A stretch of DNA of 64,000 bases from assembly GCF_002269125.1 (NCBI RefSeq), contig NZ_NQKI01000020.1:24656-88655 (forward strand), given 5' to 3'. Origin of the DNA: Pseudomonas lundensis (GTDB lineage: Bacteria > Pseudomonadota > Gammaproteobacteria > Pseudomonadales > Pseudomonadaceae). Position 1 is the first letter of the stretch; each line of letters opens with the position of its first letter. Both the position numbers and the translations under genes were made by a program. The notes beneath the pieces are model-generated. The model saw only the letters and a program-made list of their open reading frames with translations, was not told where the DNA came from and made no database searches. Below are positions 36,691 to 46,972 of the stretch, in pieces.

Positions 36691-37644
36691 TCAGCGGGGC
36701 CCGGTGGTCAACCGCCGGCTGCCGGGCCATTGCCCTTGCTCACACATGCCGCTGACCACCTGCGCGATCAACGCGGCGACCGCCTCACGTGCGGGGGTCG
36801 GTGGCATGCGCGTCGACACACACATGCCCAGCGTGCGATACAACCCCGCACATGCGATGCGGTGAGCTGTCAGCCGCCCCTCTTCGAGTTCGCGACGGGC
36901 CAGGTTGAGGGGCATCAGGGTCGGCCCCACGCCCGCCTCAACCGCACTTTTGAGGATGTGCACTGAATTGACCTCCAGTGCAGGCGTTGACGCAAACAGG
37001 CCACTGCGCGCCGCCACCCGCTCGACAATCGCCCGTGTGCAATGCCCATGCGCTGCGCCCGGCCATACCAGCGGCCGGGCAAACGCTTGTTGCAGATCAA
37101 GCACCTGACCGGCTGGCCATGGGTCATCGCTGGTCGCGCACAGCCAGTAAAAATCTTCTTCCAGCAACGGGGTAAAGGCGATCTCGGGCGGCAGCTCGGC
37201 ATCGGTGAACAGCGCCAGATCGATGCGCCCGTACAACAGTTGTTCGAACAGGTTACCGGTCAACTCTTCATTGAGGTTTAACTGCACCTGCGGATAGCGC
37301 GCGGCCACCTCGCGCAGCAAGGGTAAGGCCAGCGGGCTGGCAACACTCTGCGGCAGCGCCACCACCACCGGGCCGCTGACGGCTTGCGCCGAGTTCAGCA
37401 CCGCACTGCGTGCGTCCTGCAAATGCTTGAGAATGCCCTGGGCATATTCGTAAAACACCTTGCCCGGCTCAGTGGCAGTCACCCCGCTGTGGCTGCGGTG
37501 CAACAGTTGCACCCCAAGCTCTTTCTCAAGGTCAAGGATTTGCTTGCTCAGCGCCGACTGGGCAACAAACACGTCGCGGGCAGCCCCGCTGAGGCTGCCG
37601 CTGTCGAGAATGGCGACAAAATATTTGAGCTGACGAATTTCCAT
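36691..37644 (-). CDS. LysR-family transcriptional regulator
   Basis: A 317-residue LysR protein, with the helix-turn-helix near residues 3-60 (MEIRQLKYFVAILDSGSLSG, QSALSKQILDLEKELG). The start MEIRQLKYFV and the sequence SGPVVVALPQSVASPLALPLL resemble the CbbR/Nac-like subgroup. It lies 75 bases downstream of the FAD oxidase gene on the same strand and converges on the MFS gene, so it may control this small catabolic set. Effector unknown. Confidence 0.85.
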   Translation of the reverse strand: MEIRQLKYFVAILDSGSLSGAARDVFVAQSALSKQILDLEKELGVQLLHRSHSGVTATEPGKVFYEYAQGILKHLQDARSAVLNSAQAVSGPVVVALPQSVASPLALPLLREVAARYPQVQLNLNEELTGNLFEQLLYGRIDLALFTDAELPPEIAFTPLLEEDFYWLCATSDDPWPAGQVLDLQQAFARPLVWPGAAHGHCTRAIVERVAARSGLFASTPALEVNSVHILKSAVEAGVGPTLMPLNLARRELEEGRLTAHRIACAGLYRTLGMCVSTRMPPTPAREAVAALIAQVVSGMCEQGQWPGSRRLTTGPR

Positions 37645-37718
37645 GCCGCGGATTCTATACACGCCGCGATTGCAGCGTCACCTGACAATCCTTGTGCGCT
37701 GCGCGCGCAAGCCGCGAA

Positions 37719-39128
37719 CTAGTCGCGATTGAAAATTTTGCCGGGGTTCATCAGCCCTTTCGGGTCCAGCGCGTGCTTAATCGACTGCATCACGTCGACC
37801 GCGTTTTGCCCGTGTTCCACCACCAGGTAATCGCGCTTGGTCAGGCCGATGCCATGCTCCCCCGTGCAACTGCCTTCATAGGCAATCGCCCGTTCGGCCA
37901 GGCGATGGGCAACCGCTTCGGCTCGAGCGACTTCGTCGGGATCGTTGGGATCGACCAGAATCAGCGCGTGGAAATTGCCATCCCCGACGTGGCCGAAAAT
38001 CGGCGCCAGCAAACCGTGTTCCTGCAAGTCTGCAGCCGTGGCCTCCATGCACTCCGCCAGTCGCGAGATCGGCACCACCGAATCGGTGGTCAAGGAGCGG
38101 CAGCCTGGGCGCAGGGCCACGGATGCGAAATACGCATCGTGCCGTGCTTGCCATAGACGGGTACGGTCTTCGGGATTAACGGCCCATTCAAAGTCTTGCC
38201 CGTCATGCTCATCGGCCACCATGCGCACGGTTTCTATCTGCTCCTTGACCCCGGATTCAGAGCCATGCAGCTCGAAAAACAGCGAGGGCGCTTCGCGTAA
38301 GGCGGTTTTGCTGTAGGCGTTAATCGCCCGCACGGTCAGGGCATCGATCAGTTCAATGCGGGCTATCGGCACGCCGAGCTGGATGGTCTGAATCACTGCG
38401 CGCACGGCATGATCCACTGTCGGGAACGTGCAAATAGCCGCCGATATTGCTTCCGGCAAAGGGTGCAGCTTGACCGTCAGCTCGGCAAAGGTGGCCAGCG
38501 TACCGCCCGAACCCACCAGCAAATGCGTAAGGTCGTAGCCCGCCGACGATTTGCGCGCCCGGCCCCCGGTTTTAATCACTCGGCCGTCGGCCAGCACCGC
38601 CGTCATGCCCAGCACATTTTCACGCATGGTCCCGTAGCGCACCGCGTTAGTGCCCGATGCCCGGGTCGAAGCCATGCCGCCCAACGAGGCGTCTGCGCCC
38701 GGATCAATCGGGAAGAACAGGCCCGTACCATGCAGGGCCGCATTCAGCTGTTTGCGAGTAACACCCGGTTGCACCGTGACGTCCATGTCGTCCGGGCGAA
38801 TCTCAAGGATCTGGTTCATCCCCGACACATCGATGCACACCCCGCCCTTCACCGCTTGCAGCCAGCCCTCCAGCGAGGTGCCACTGCCGTAGGGGATCAT
38901 CGGTACGTCGTGGGCATGACACACCCGGGAAACGCTGACGATTTCATCAAGGCTCTGCACGAACGCCACCGCGTCCGGCGCAATCGGCCCTAACGAGGAA
39001 ATATCACTGCCGTGGTGCTCGCACACACTGGCAGAGGTCGACAGACGGGAGCCCAACAGCGCCTGCAACTGTTGCAGCAACGACTCGGGCAAAGGTGGGC
39101 GGGTCAACGGCGCCTGCACAGCATTCAT
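37719..39128 (-). CDS. FAD-linked 2-hydroxyacid oxidase (D-lactate dehydrogenase, cytochrome type)
   Basis: A 469-residue flavoprotein of the PCMH/GlcD/DLD family. FAD-binding part: IPYGSGTSLEGWLQAVKGG, VQPGVTRKQL and PIDPGADASLGGMASTRASGTN. C-terminal substrate domain: GHVGDGNFHALILVDP and GSCTGEHGIGLTKRDYL, ending in LDPKGLMNPGKIFNRD, the usual family end. It should oxidise D-lactate or a related 2-hydroxyacid and reduce cytochrome c or quinone. Start ATG 39128 with AGAGGAAG upstream; the longer frame from 39236 has no similarity. Divergent from the FUSC gene. Confidence 0.8.
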   Translation of the reverse strand: MNAVQAPLTRPPLPESLLQQLQALLGSRLSTSASVCEHHGSDISSLGPIAPDAVAFVQSLDEIVSVSRVCHAHDVPMIPYGSGTSLEGWLQAVKGGVCIDVSGMNQILEIRPDDMDVTVQPGVTRKQLNAALHGTGLFFPIDPGADASLGGMASTRASGTNAVRYGTMRENVLGMTAVLADGRVIKTGGRARKSSAGYDLTHLLVGSGGTLATFAELTVKLHPLPEAISAAICTFPTVDHAVRAVIQTIQLGVPIARIELIDALTVRAINAYSKTALREAPSLFFELHGSESGVKEQIETVRMVADEHDGQDFEWAVNPEDRTRLWQARHDAYFASVALRPGCRSLTTDSVVPISRLAECMEATAADLQEHGLLAPIFGHVGDGNFHALILVDPNDPDEVARAEAVAHRLAERAIAYEGSCTGEHGIGLTKRDYLVVEHGQNAVDVMQSIKHALDPKGLMNPGKIFNRD

Positions 39129-39313
39129 CAGCACTTCCTCTTTATTTTTTTGGCCTGTGGTCGCCATCTTAAGCGCTGCACTGTGCGTCTTGGCCATAGC
39201 AAATACAGAACGTGCCATCTCGAATGCGCATGGCAAATCCGCTCATCGTGTGGAGGACTCCCCGCCCTTGAACTACGCTGCCAGCCCAATCCACATCAAT
39301 GATTGGGGACGAC

Positions 39314-40414
39314 ATGCAACTGGGAAAAAAGATTTCGACGCTCGAGCAGTTGGCGTGTCGCTATTACCGCTGGATTCACGCGACACGCATCAGTCTGGCG
39401 TTTTTGATCACGTTCGCTGCCATCCGCTGGTTCAAGCTCGAAGACGCCTCTTGGGCCTTGATTACCATGCTGATCGTGATGGGCCCGCTGCCCTACTGGG
39501 GCAATGTGTTCTCACGGGCCGTGCAACGAACGGGCGGTACGGTAATCGGCGCCGTGTCGGGGCTGGTGGCGCTGTACCTGGAATTGTATTCATTCCCCGC
39601 GATGCTGCTGTGGTGCGCGGTGGTGATGTTCGCGTGCGGCTACCTGACACTGGGCAAGCATCCCTACATGGCGCTCTTGATTGGCGCGACCCTGGCCGTG
39701 GTCAGTTGTTCGGCCCCCAACGACATGGACGCCGCCGTATTGCGCAGCGTCTATGTGATGGCGGGTTCGATTCTGGCGTTGATTTTCACCAGCATTTACC
39801 CGCAGCGGGCTTACACCGACCTGCGCATCAAGTTCAGCCAGAGCATGGGCAAACTCAATGACCTGTATGAGGCGTATTTTTCGCCGCTGGTCCTTGAGCG
39901 GCCCAGCCTGGACGACAAACTCAAAGACGAACTGGATGGGGTGGTGAAGTTGCGCAATTACATTGCGCCAGCCAGTAATGAAAGCCACCTCAAACAAGAC
40001 GTGTTTAATTCACTGCAAACCCTGCACCGCAATGTCGTGTCCACGCTGATTCTAATGATTGATGCGTACTGGTCATCCCGGGAAAACCATTTGTTGATTA
40101 AAAACGAACCGGCCTTGAGTGATTTGCACCGGTTGATTCCGCTGGCGCTGCAATCGCTGCAAAACAAGTTAGTGATGGGCATCGACAACAACGAAATCAG
40201 TACACAACTGCGTAACAGTGCCCAAGAACTACGCGAACTGGCGTTAAACAGTATGAATGGTAAAGAAATACAAACCGCATTTTATGCCTATGTCTGGTTA
40301 AGCCTTGAGATGCTCAGGCAATTGACGGCATTGAATGATCAACTGCACGCCGCGCTCTACCATCCGGGGCATAAACACTTGTTCATTAACCCTAAACGCC
40401 CCTCTAAAAATTAG
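39314..40414 (+). CDS. FUSC-family inner membrane protein (aromatic acid exporter-like)
   Basis: A 366-residue protein with a cluster of about six hydrophobic segments in the first 170 residues. WALITMLIVMGPLPYWGN followed by RAVQRTGGTVIGAVSGL is the FUSC hallmark (as in AaeB, YccS, YhfK). The C-terminal half is soluble and helical. Family members export p-hydroxybenzoate or related acids. I prefer ATG 39314 (GGGG upstream) to ATG 39299. The last 150 codons are clearly more AT-rich than the neighbours, a sign of different origin. No adaptor protein is adjacent. Confidence 0.8.
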   Translation: MQLGKKISTLEQLACRYYRWIHATRISLAFLITFAAIRWFKLEDASWALITMLIVMGPLPYWGNVFSRAVQRTGGTVIGAVSGLVALYLELYSFPAMLLWCAVVMFACGYLTLGKHPYMALLIGATLAVVSCSAPNDMDAAVLRSVYVMAGSILALIFTSIYPQRAYTDLRIKFSQSMGKLNDLYEAYFSPLVLERPSLDDKLKDELDGVVKLRNYIAPASNESHLKQDVFNSLQTLHRNVVSTLILMIDAYWSSRENHLLIKNEPALSDLHRLIPLALQSLQNKLVMGIDNNEISTQLRNSAQELRELALNSMNGKEIQTAFYAYVWLSLEMLRQLTALNDQLHAALYHPGHKHLFINPKRPSKN

Positions 40415-40431
40415 TGTTCTCAATCACGACA

Positions 40432-40474
40432 TGGCGCGGGAATGTCGCGCCACCTGTATCGAATGTCGATACAG
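40432..40474. repeat. Tandem hairpins sharing an AATGT loop
   Basis: Two inverted repeats lie back to back, 18 bases after the FUSC stop: TGGCGCG (40432-40438) with CGCGCCA (40446-40452), and CTGTATCG (40454-40461) with CGATACAG (40467-40474). Both loops contain AATGT. They may end the FUSC transcript (no T-run) or form an RNA or operator structure. Confidence 0.5.
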
Positions 40475-41087
40475 AAAGCCGACTAACAACAAGAAGATCC
40501 CTACAAGCATTTATGACATAGAGCACTAAAGATGAAGATTTTAGCTTCAAATCCCACTCAAAACAGCCACAAAAAGAGAGCCAAAACGGTCAATTCAATG
40601 CTTAAAGCAATCTCAAACCATTGATTTAAAAGATATTTAATTGAAAGCGCCGTTCGCATTCACCCGTCAAGCCTCGTCCTTCATTCTTGCGCTGTGCCAG
40701 ACGTACCCTCTGCAGCTCAAATTTATGGCCTACGCTCTGATCGCGCCCGTCTTGATGGAACTAAACGGTAAGGCCCATGACCACTGAATGCATCTTTACA
40801 ACTCAACCCATGATGCACATATCCCGTGCGATGTGCCGGGTGTTTGTAACCGGCAGCGTGTACACGCTCCGTGGTCACAGGGCGTCGGGCAGGGTGCGTC
40901 AACAGCACGCAACAAGGGCTGCCGTGACGCCCGCGTGTTTGAACAACCCCGCTCCCGCACCAAGAAACACTACGTTCCATTCAACCCGTTGTATTCACGC
41001 TTGTTCTCGATTGATGAAACTTGGGTGGGTGGGGCTGACCGGCACATTGAAACTTAACCCTTAAGCGCACTGTAATTAGGGGGGCTT
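40475..41087. other. AT-rich intergenic region upstream of the urease cluster
   Basis: About 610 bases without a convincing gene. The part 40480-40660 is much more AT-rich than the genome average. Two overlapping short plus-strand frames (40777-41064 and 40788-41057) exist but have unnatural composition and no Shine-Dalgarno. It must contain the ureA promoter. I looked for a sigma54 site (GG-N10-GC) near ureA and did not find a clean one. Confidence 0.45.
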
Positions 41088-41390
41088 ATGCAGCTCACCC
41101 CGAGAGAAATCGATAAGTTAATGATTTACACCTTGTCGGACGTGGCACTGCGGCGCAAGGCTCGTGGTTTGAAGTTGAACTTTCCGGAGGCCGTTTCAAT
41201 TATTACTGTCACGGCGCTTGAAGGTGCTCGCGATGGCAAGTCAGTTGAAGACGTGATGACCGAAGCGGGAAAAGTACTGACCAAAGATGACGTCATGGAA
41301 GGTGTCAGTGACCTGATCCCGAACGTTCAGGTGGAAGCGATTTTTACCGATGGCAGCCGTCTGGTCACGGTCCACGACCCGATCAAATAA
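41088..41390 (+). CDS. ureA: Urease gamma subunit
   Basis: Smallest structural subunit of urease, 100 residues. It begins [27 protein letters not shown] and has the family block [21 protein letters not shown], ending [18 protein letters not shown]. The start has GGGG about five bases upstream. It is first in the order ureA-ureB-ureC-ureE-ureF-ureG-ureD. Confidence 0.96.
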   Translation: MQLTPREIDKLMIYTLSDVALRRKARGLKLNFPEAVSIITVTALEGARDGKSVEDVMTEAGKVLTKDDVMEGVSDLIPNVQVEAIFTDGSRLVTVHDPIK

Positions 41391-41443
41391 CGGCGCGCAG
41401 TCAAGCCGGTTAACGCCGAACACACACGTTTGAGGATTCCGTC

Positions 41444-41968
41444 ATGAGCACCAAAAAGCCCGCGTCACCCCAACCTGCACAATCACCGCATCAGGACACC
41501 CATCCTGACCACCATATCCCCCACGCCAAAAACCCAGGCGGGGTCTCCACCGGCAATGAAAGCAACGTTCCACTGGGCGGCTGCATCTACGCCAGCACGC
41601 CGATCACGTTCAACGAAGACCGTGCAGTGACCAAGGTCAAAGTACGCAACACCGGTGACCGCCCGATTCAAGTCGGCTCGCACTTTCACTTTTTCGAAGT
41701 TAACCGCGCCCTGGAATTTGACCGCGCTGCGGCCTTCGGCAAGCGCCTGAACATCACGGCCACCACGGCCATTCGTTTCGAGCCGGGGGATGAAATTGAA
41801 GTGCCGTTGATCCCGTACGGCGGCAAACAGACCTTGTACGGTTTCAACAACCTGGTGGACGGCTGGGCCCCCGACAGTACGGTCAGCGGCCATGAACGCC
41901 CGGAAAAACTGCAAGCCATCAAGCGCGCAGCCGATCGCGGCTTCAAGTTTTCCAAACCATCCAACTAA
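41444..41968 (+). CDS. ureB: Urease beta subunit with extended ends
   Basis: The core (about residues 35-145) is a normal UreB: GGCIYASTPITFNEDRAV, VRNTGDRPIQVGSHFHFFEVN and VPLIPYGGKQTLYGFNNLVDG. At 174 residues it is longer than the common 101-106 form because of an N-terminal His/Pro-rich extension (about 38 residues) and a basic C-terminal tail of about 30 residues. Longer UreB subunits are known in Yersinia-type ureases. It sits 53 bases after ureA. Histidines in the extension could bind nickel, but this is a guess. Confidence 0.94.
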   Translation: MSTKKPASPQPAQSPHQDTHPDHHIPHAKNPGGVSTGNESNVPLGGCIYASTPITFNEDRAVTKVKVRNTGDRPIQVGSHFHFFEVNRALEFDRAAAFGKRLNITATTAIRFEPGDEIEVPLIPYGGKQTLYGFNNLVDGWAPDSTVSGHERPEKLQAIKRAADRGFKFSKPSN

Positions 41969-42042
41969 GCGCCGCATTTCACACTTTGCCAGCGCGCCGT
42001 TGCGTCATTGACGAATGCGCCGCATGAAGGAAGGAGCCACCG

Positions 42043-43761
42043 ATGCCAACTATTTCACGCAAAGAATATGCCGGGCTGTTCGGCCCGACCACGGGCGACA
42101 AGATCCGCCTGGGCGACACTGACCTGTTTGTAGAAATTGAAAAGGACCTGCGCGGCTATGGCGAGGAGGCCGTGTACGGCGGCGGCAAATCGCTGCGCGA
42201 CGGCATGGGCGCCAATAACAACCTGACCCGCGATAACGGCGTGCTCGACCTGGTCATCACCAACGTCACCATCATTGACGCCATTCAGGGTGTGATCAAA
42301 GCCGACGTGGGAATTCGCGACGGCAAAATCTGCGGGATTGGTAAAAGCGGTAACCCCGGCACCATGAGCGGTGTGACCAATAACATGGTGGTGGGCGTGA
42401 GCACGGATGCTATTTCCGGCGAGCACCTGATCCTGACCGCTGCCGGGATCGACACCCACATTCACTTGATCTCGCCGCAACAGGCTTACCACGGCCTGTC
42501 CAACGGCATCACCACATTCTTCGGCGGCGGTATCGGTCCTACCGACGGCACCAACGGCACCACTGTGACGCCGGGCCCGTGGAACATCCGGCAGATGCTG
42601 CGCTCGCTCGAAGGCTTACCGATCAACGTCGGCCTGCTGGGCAAGGGCAACTCCTTTTCCCGCGACCCGTTGGCGGAACAAATCATTGCCGGTGTGGCCG
42701 GGCTCAAAGTCCACGAAGACTGGGGCGCTACCTCCAACGCCCTGCGCCATGCCCTGCGTACCGCCGATGAAATGGACATTCAGGTTTCGGTGCACACCGA
42801 CAGCCTCAATGAATGCGGCTATGTCGAGGACACCATCGATGCCTTCGAAGGGCGCACCATCCACACTTTCCACACCGAAGGCGCAGGCGGCGGTCACGCC
42901 CCCGACATCATCAAAGTGGCCAGCCAGCTCAACGTATTGCCCAGCTCGACCAACCCCACCCTGCCCTACGGTGTCAACAGCCAGGCCGAGTTGTTCGACA
43001 TGATCATGGTCTGTCACAACCTCAACCCCAACGTTCCGGCCGACGTGTCATTTGCCGAAAGCCGGGTGCGCCCGGAAACCATCGCCGCCGAAAACGTGCT
43101 GCAAGACATGGGCGTGATCTCTATGTTTTCCAGTGACTCCCAGGCCATGGGCCGGGTCGGTGAAAACTGGCTGCGGGTGATGCAAACCGCCCACGCGATG
43201 AAAGTTTCACGTGGCAAGCTGCCGGAAGACAGCGACGGTAACGACAACTTCCGCGTGCTGCGTTACGTGGCCAAAATCACCATCAATCCGGCCATTGCCC
43301 AGGGCGTGAGCCATGTCATTGGCTCTGTCGAAGTGGGCAAGATGGCCGACCTGGTGCTGTGGGACCCGCGCTTCTTCGGGGCCAAGCCGAAACTGGTGAT
43401 CAAGGGCGGCATGATCAATTGGGCTGCCATGGGTGACCCTAACGCCTCCCTGCCGACCCCGCAGCCGGTGTACTACCGTCCGATGTTCGGGGCCTTCGGC
43501 AAAACCATGCAGGACACCTGCGTGACCTTCGTGTCACAGGCCGCGCTGGAAGACGGGGTCAAGGAAAAGGCCGGGCTGGATCGTCAAGTCATGGCCGTGC
43601 GCAACTGCCGCACCATTTCCAAGAAAGATTTGGTGCGCAATGACCAGACGCCAAAAATCGAAGTCAACCCTGAAACCTTCGAGGTGAAAGTGGACGGCGT
43701 GCACGCCACCTGCAAGCCGATCGATGTAGCCACCATGAACCAGCGGTATTTCTTCGGCTAA
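42043..43761 (+). CDS. ureC: Urease alpha subunit
   Basis: Catalytic subunit, 572 residues, amidohydrolase fold with two Ni ions. Seen: [12 protein letters not shown] (first two Ni ligands), the carbamylated Lys in [18 protein letters not shown] and [12 protein letters not shown] (His ligands), the flap with Cys-His in [13 protein letters not shown], and the Asp ligand in [12 protein letters not shown]. The flap reads VCHN where many ureases have VCHH; the catalytic first His is kept, and as I recall VCHN also occurs in Yersinia ureases. Start ATG 42043 with AAGGAG upstream. Hydrolyses urea to ammonia and carbamate. Confidence 0.97.
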   Translation: MPTISRKEYAGLFGPTTGDKIRLGDTDLFVEIEKDLRGYGEEAVYGGGKSLRDGMGANNNLTRDNGVLDLVITNVTIIDAIQGVIKADVGIRDGKICGIGKSGNPGTMSGVTNNMVVGVSTDAISGEHLILTAAGIDTHIHLISPQQAYHGLSNGITTFFGGGIGPTDGTNGTTVTPGPWNIRQMLRSLEGLPINVGLLGKGNSFSRDPLAEQIIAGVAGLKVHEDWGATSNALRHALRTADEMDIQVSVHTDSLNECGYVEDTIDAFEGRTIHTFHTEGAGGGHAPDIIKVASQLNVLPSSTNPTLPYGVNSQAELFDMIMVCHNLNPNVPADVSFAESRVRPETIAAENVLQDMGVISMFSSDSQAMGRVGENWLRVMQTAHAMKVSRGKLPEDSDGNDNFRVLRYVAKITINPAIAQGVSHVIGSVEVGKMADLVLWDPRFFGAKPKLVIKGGMINWAAMGDPNASLPTPQPVYYRPMFGAFGKTMQDTCVTFVSQAALEDGVKEKAGLDRQVMAVRNCRTISKKDLVRNDQTPKIEVNPETFEVKVDGVHATCKPIDVATMNQRYFFG

Positions 43762-43824
43762 GGCAGAACGCCCGGCCGCCACCAAGGGTGTGGATGGCCG
43801 GGCATCAAGGAAGGAGTTTGCGAC

Positions 43825-44505
43825 GTGATTTTGATCGAACACATTCTGGGCAATGCCAAGAAAGACCCGGCCTGGCAGCACAAACTCGAAGGCGCCCACA
43901 TTGACCTGCTGGTGCTGGATCAGCGTGAAGCGCAGAAAAGCCGCTGCCGACGTACCAGCCTCGGCGGACGTGACCTGGGCATTTCACTGGAGCGCAACGT
44001 GGTGCTGGCCGACGGCGACGTGCTGATGTGGGACGAAGCCAGCAAAACGGCCGTGGTGGTGCAACTGAACCTGCGCGACGTCATGGTGATCGACCTCAAG
44101 GAGCTGAAAAAACAGCCCCTCGACGTGTTGATCAAGACCAGTTTCGAACTCGGCCACGCACTGGGCAACCAGCACTGGAAGGCCGTGACCAAGCACAACG
44201 AGGTGTACATCCCGCTCACGGTGGAAACCAAAATGATGGACTCGGTGATGCGCACCCACGGTTTTGAGCACTTGCCCTACGCCTTCATTGGCGGCGCCGA
44301 GATCCTGCCCCTCCTCACCAGCTCTGAAGCACGCCTGTTATTTGGCGGTGCCGAAGAAACCGACACCCACGTTCACGTCGCCAGCCCTCAGGATAAGCTG
44401 GATGCAGCGGCGCTGAAGATTCACGGCGTGCACAGCCATGGCGACGGCATCAGCCATAGTCACAGCCACGACCATGGCCATACGCACCACGACCACAAGC
44501 ACTGA
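43825..44505 (+). CDS. ureE: Urease accessory protein UreE (nickel chaperone)
   Basis: A 226-residue metallochaperone that delivers nickel to the apo-urease complex. The N-terminal peptide-binding domain holds [24 protein letters not shown], the C-terminal metal domain holds [11 protein letters not shown] with the dimer-bridging His, and a long His-rich tail (about 15 His in the last 40 residues) follows. Such tails store several nickel ions. It starts at a GTG (43825) with AAGGAG about eight bases upstream. It is longer than the roughly 160-residue UreE of Klebsiella but of Yersinia-like size. Confidence 0.95.
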   Translation: MILIEHILGNAKKDPAWQHKLEGAHIDLLVLDQREAQKSRCRRTSLGGRDLGISLERNVVLADGDVLMWDEASKTAVVVQLNLRDVMVIDLKELKKQPLDVLIKTSFELGHALGNQHWKAVTKHNEVYIPLTVETKMMDSVMRTHGFEHLPYAFIGGAEILPLLTSSEARLLFGGAEETDTHVHVASPQDKLDAAALKIHGVHSHGDGISHSHSHDHGHTHHDHKH

Positions 44506-44525
44506 ACCTTGCAGAAGGCGTGACC

Positions 44526-45212
44526 ATGAAGGCAGCAGATCTCATACGCATCATGCAGTTTGGCGACTCGGTGTTACCGGTCGGTGCATTCACGTTCTCC
44601 AACGGGGTCGAGTCCGCGATTCAGACCGGCATCGTTCACGATGTGGCAACGCTCAAAGGTTTTGTGCTGACGGCGCTCAAACAGGCCGCCAGTTGCGACG
44701 GTATGGGTGTGGTTGCGGCACACCGCGCGGCCTTGGCCGATGACCGTGAGGGCATTTTGCGTGCGGACTGGGCGGTCAATAACCGCAAGCTCAACGAAGA
44801 AAGCCGCTTGATGGCAACGCGCATGGGCAAAAAACTCGCGGAAATGTCGATCCATGTGGTGGAGACCCCGCTGGTGCGCTGGTGGCTGGAACAGATCAAG
44901 GCCGGTAACGCCGCAGGCACCTACCCCGTGACCCAGGCAGTCGTGATGTCGACCCAGGGCATCGGCGCCCGCGAGGTGGTGGTGATGCACCAGTACGGGG
45001 TGGCGATGACCATCCTCAGCGCCGCCATGCGCCTGATGCGTGTCACGCACCTGGACACCCAGCACATCCTGTTTGAACTCAACCACGACATCGAAGCGTT
45101 CTGTGACATCGCTGAAATCGGCGATATCGAGCAGATGGCCTCCTATGTGCCGATTGTCGACGTGTTGGCTGCGGTCCACGTCAAAGCCCATGTGCGGCTG
45201 TTTATGAACTGA
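44526..45212 (+). CDS. ureF: Urease accessory protein UreF
   Basis: A 228-residue helical protein that acts with UreD and UreG in urease activation. Seen: [24 protein letters not shown] at the N-terminus (the conserved SPSGAFSxSxGLE-like block, here with [13 protein letters not shown]), [12 protein letters not shown], and [16 protein letters not shown] near the C-terminus. The ATG at 44526 has AAGG seven bases upstream. It follows ureE by 20 bases. Confidence 0.94.
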   Translation: MKAADLIRIMQFGDSVLPVGAFTFSNGVESAIQTGIVHDVATLKGFVLTALKQAASCDGMGVVAAHRAALADDREGILRADWAVNNRKLNEESRLMATRMGKKLAEMSIHVVETPLVRWWLEQIKAGNAAGTYPVTQAVVMSTQGIGAREVVVMHQYGVAMTILSAAMRLMRVTHLDTQHILFELNHDIEAFCDIAEIGDIEQMASYVPIVDVLAAVHVKAHVRLFMN

Positions 45213-45280
45213 CCCGATGCACAGCGCTGGCCCCAGCCCGCGCTGCACCTGTTTGCAAGACTGTTTTAGGAGCAAGGCCT

Positions 45281-45925
45281 GTGAAAAAGATTACGCGTAT
45301 TGGTATTGGCGGCCCGGTCGGCTCGGGTAAAACCGCAATTATTGAAGTGATCACCCCGATCCTGATCAAGCGCGGTTACAAACCGTTGATCATCACCAAT
45401 GACATCGTCACCACCGAAGACGCCAAGCAGGTTAAACGCACGCTCAAGGGCATCCTCGACGAAGACAAGATTCTCGGCGTTGAAACGGGCGCCTGCCCGC
45501 ACACCGCGGTGCGCGAAGACCCGAGCATGAACATTGCCGCCGTGGAGGAAATGGAAGAGAAATTCCCCGACAGCGACCTGATCATGATTGAAAGCGGCGG
45601 CGACAACCTGACACTGACCTTCAGCCCGGCACTGGCCGACTTCTACATTTATGTGATCGACGTGGCCGAAGGCGAGAAAATCCCGCGCAAAAATGGCCCG
45701 GGGCTGGTGCAGGCCGACATTCTGATCATCAACAAAATCGACCTTGCACCGTACGTGGGTGCCAGCCTCGACGTAATGGAAAGCGACACCAAAGTGGTGC
45801 GCGGCAACCGCCCGTACATCCTCACTAACTGCAAGACCGGCCAAGGCATTGAAGAACTGGTGGACATGATTGAACACATGTTCCTGTTCGCCCAAAAACC
45901 TGCTGCCCGCGAGGTCACTGCATGA
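45281..45925 (+). CDS. ureG: Urease accessory GTPase UreG
   Basis: SIMIBI-class GTPase of 214 residues that drives nickel insertion by GTP hydrolysis. Seen: P-loop [12 protein letters not shown] near residue 9, [12 protein letters not shown], the Cys-Pro-His nickel-binding motif in [26 protein letters not shown] and [11 protein letters not shown] (G4 motif). Starts at GTG 45281 with AGGAG upstream. Its stop overlaps the ureD start by four bases (ATGA). Confidence 0.96.
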   Translation: MKKITRIGIGGPVGSGKTAIIEVITPILIKRGYKPLIITNDIVTTEDAKQVKRTLKGILDEDKILGVETGACPHTAVREDPSMNIAAVEEMEEKFPDSDLIMIESGGDNLTLTFSPALADFYIYVIDVAEGEKIPRKNGPGLVQADILIINKIDLAPYVGASLDVMESDTKVVRGNRPYILTNCKTGQGIEELVDMIEHMFLFAQKPAAREVTA

Positions 45926-46887
45926 CAGCTCAGAGCCTGAACATCGTGAACACCCCTTCACGGCTTCGCGCTCATGCATTGGGTCAGGACGCGCCGGAGC
46001 TGGCGGAGTATCAAAACGAACCGCCGCAGATGCACAGCGGCGCGGTCGGCAAGAGCGGTTATTTGCGCCTGGGGTTTGAGCGGCGTGGGGATCGCAGCAT
46101 ATTGGCGGATGTGGAGCGACGCGTGCCGTCACTGGTGCAGCGGGCCTTGTACTGGGACGAAGAAATGCCCGGTCTGCCCTGCGTGACGATGATTTCGACC
46201 TCCGGCTGCGTGCTGCAAGGCGACCGCTTGGCCACTGACGTCCATGTGGGGGTGGGCGCATCCGGGCACGTTACTACCCAGTCGGCCACCAAAGTGCATT
46301 CAATGAATGCCAACTATGCCTCGCAGATCCAGCAGTTTCGGGTCGAAGAGGACGGCTATCTGGAGTTCATGCCCGACCCGCTGATCCCGCACCGCGATGC
46401 GCGGTTTATCACCGACACCCGAATCAAGATCCATCCCACCGCCACGGCGATTTACAGCGAGATCCTCATGTCCGGGCGCAAATACCACCATGTGGATGAG
46501 CGTTTCGGTTTTGACGTGTATTCGTCGCGGGTCTGCGCCGAAACCCTTGAGGGCCGGGAGTTGTTTGTCGAGAAATACGTGCTGGAGCCAAAGAAGGAAA
46601 GCCTCGACGCGATTGGCGTGATGCAGACCTTCGATGTGTTCGGCAACGTGGTGCTGCTCACACCCCAAGTGCATCACGACCGCATTGTCGAGCGCGTGCC
46701 TGCCCTGTTCGACATCAAGGCAGGGCTGGCCAGCGGCGTGACCCGCCTGCCGAATAACTGCGGGCTGATCTTCAAGGTGTTGGGCAATGACAGCGGTCAG
46801 GTCAAGGCACAGATTCGCGAGTTCTGGAAAATCGCCCGAGAGGAGATTCTGGGGGTCACGTTAGGGCCGCAGTTTCTCTGGCGTTAA
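45922..46887 (+). CDS. ureD: Urease accessory protein UreD (UreH)
   Basis: A 321-residue scaffold for the urease activation complex. Blocks seen: [34 protein letters not shown] in pieces near residue 45, [33 protein letters not shown], the [17 protein letters not shown] block, and [12 protein letters not shown]. In most Pseudomonas clusters ureD is first (ureDABC); here it is last, after ureG, as in Yersinia. Start overlaps the ureG stop. Confidence 0.93.
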   Translation: MTAQSLNIVNTPSRLRAHALGQDAPELAEYQNEPPQMHSGAVGKSGYLRLGFERRGDRSILADVERRVPSLVQRALYWDEEMPGLPCVTMISTSGCVLQGDRLATDVHVGVGASGHVTTQSATKVHSMNANYASQIQQFRVEEDGYLEFMPDPLIPHRDARFITDTRIKIHPTATAIYSEILMSGRKYHHVDERFGFDVYSSRVCAETLEGRELFVEKYVLEPKKESLDAIGVMQTFDVFGNVVLLTPQVHHDRIVERVPALFDIKAGLASGVTRLPNNCGLIFKVLGNDSGQVKAQIREFWKIAREEILGVTLGPQFLWR

Positions 46888-46972
46888 GCAATTCACACTG
46901 CGCAGTAGTGACCGGGACCGGCTGCGGCCCCGGTGATTGCAATTCCTTTGCAGCCCGAACGGAGAAACCTCT

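Noticed and set aside
40777..41064. Two overlapping short plus-strand frames before ureA
   Set aside because: Unusual residue composition, no ribosome binding site, no similarity I can recognise.
41047..41076. TTGAAA-18-TGTAAT as ureA promoter
   Set aside because: The transcript would start inside or after the Shine-Dalgarno of ureA, so it is unlikely to be the functional promoter.
45266..46261. 331-codon minus-strand frame
   Set aside because: Shadow of ureG and ureD.
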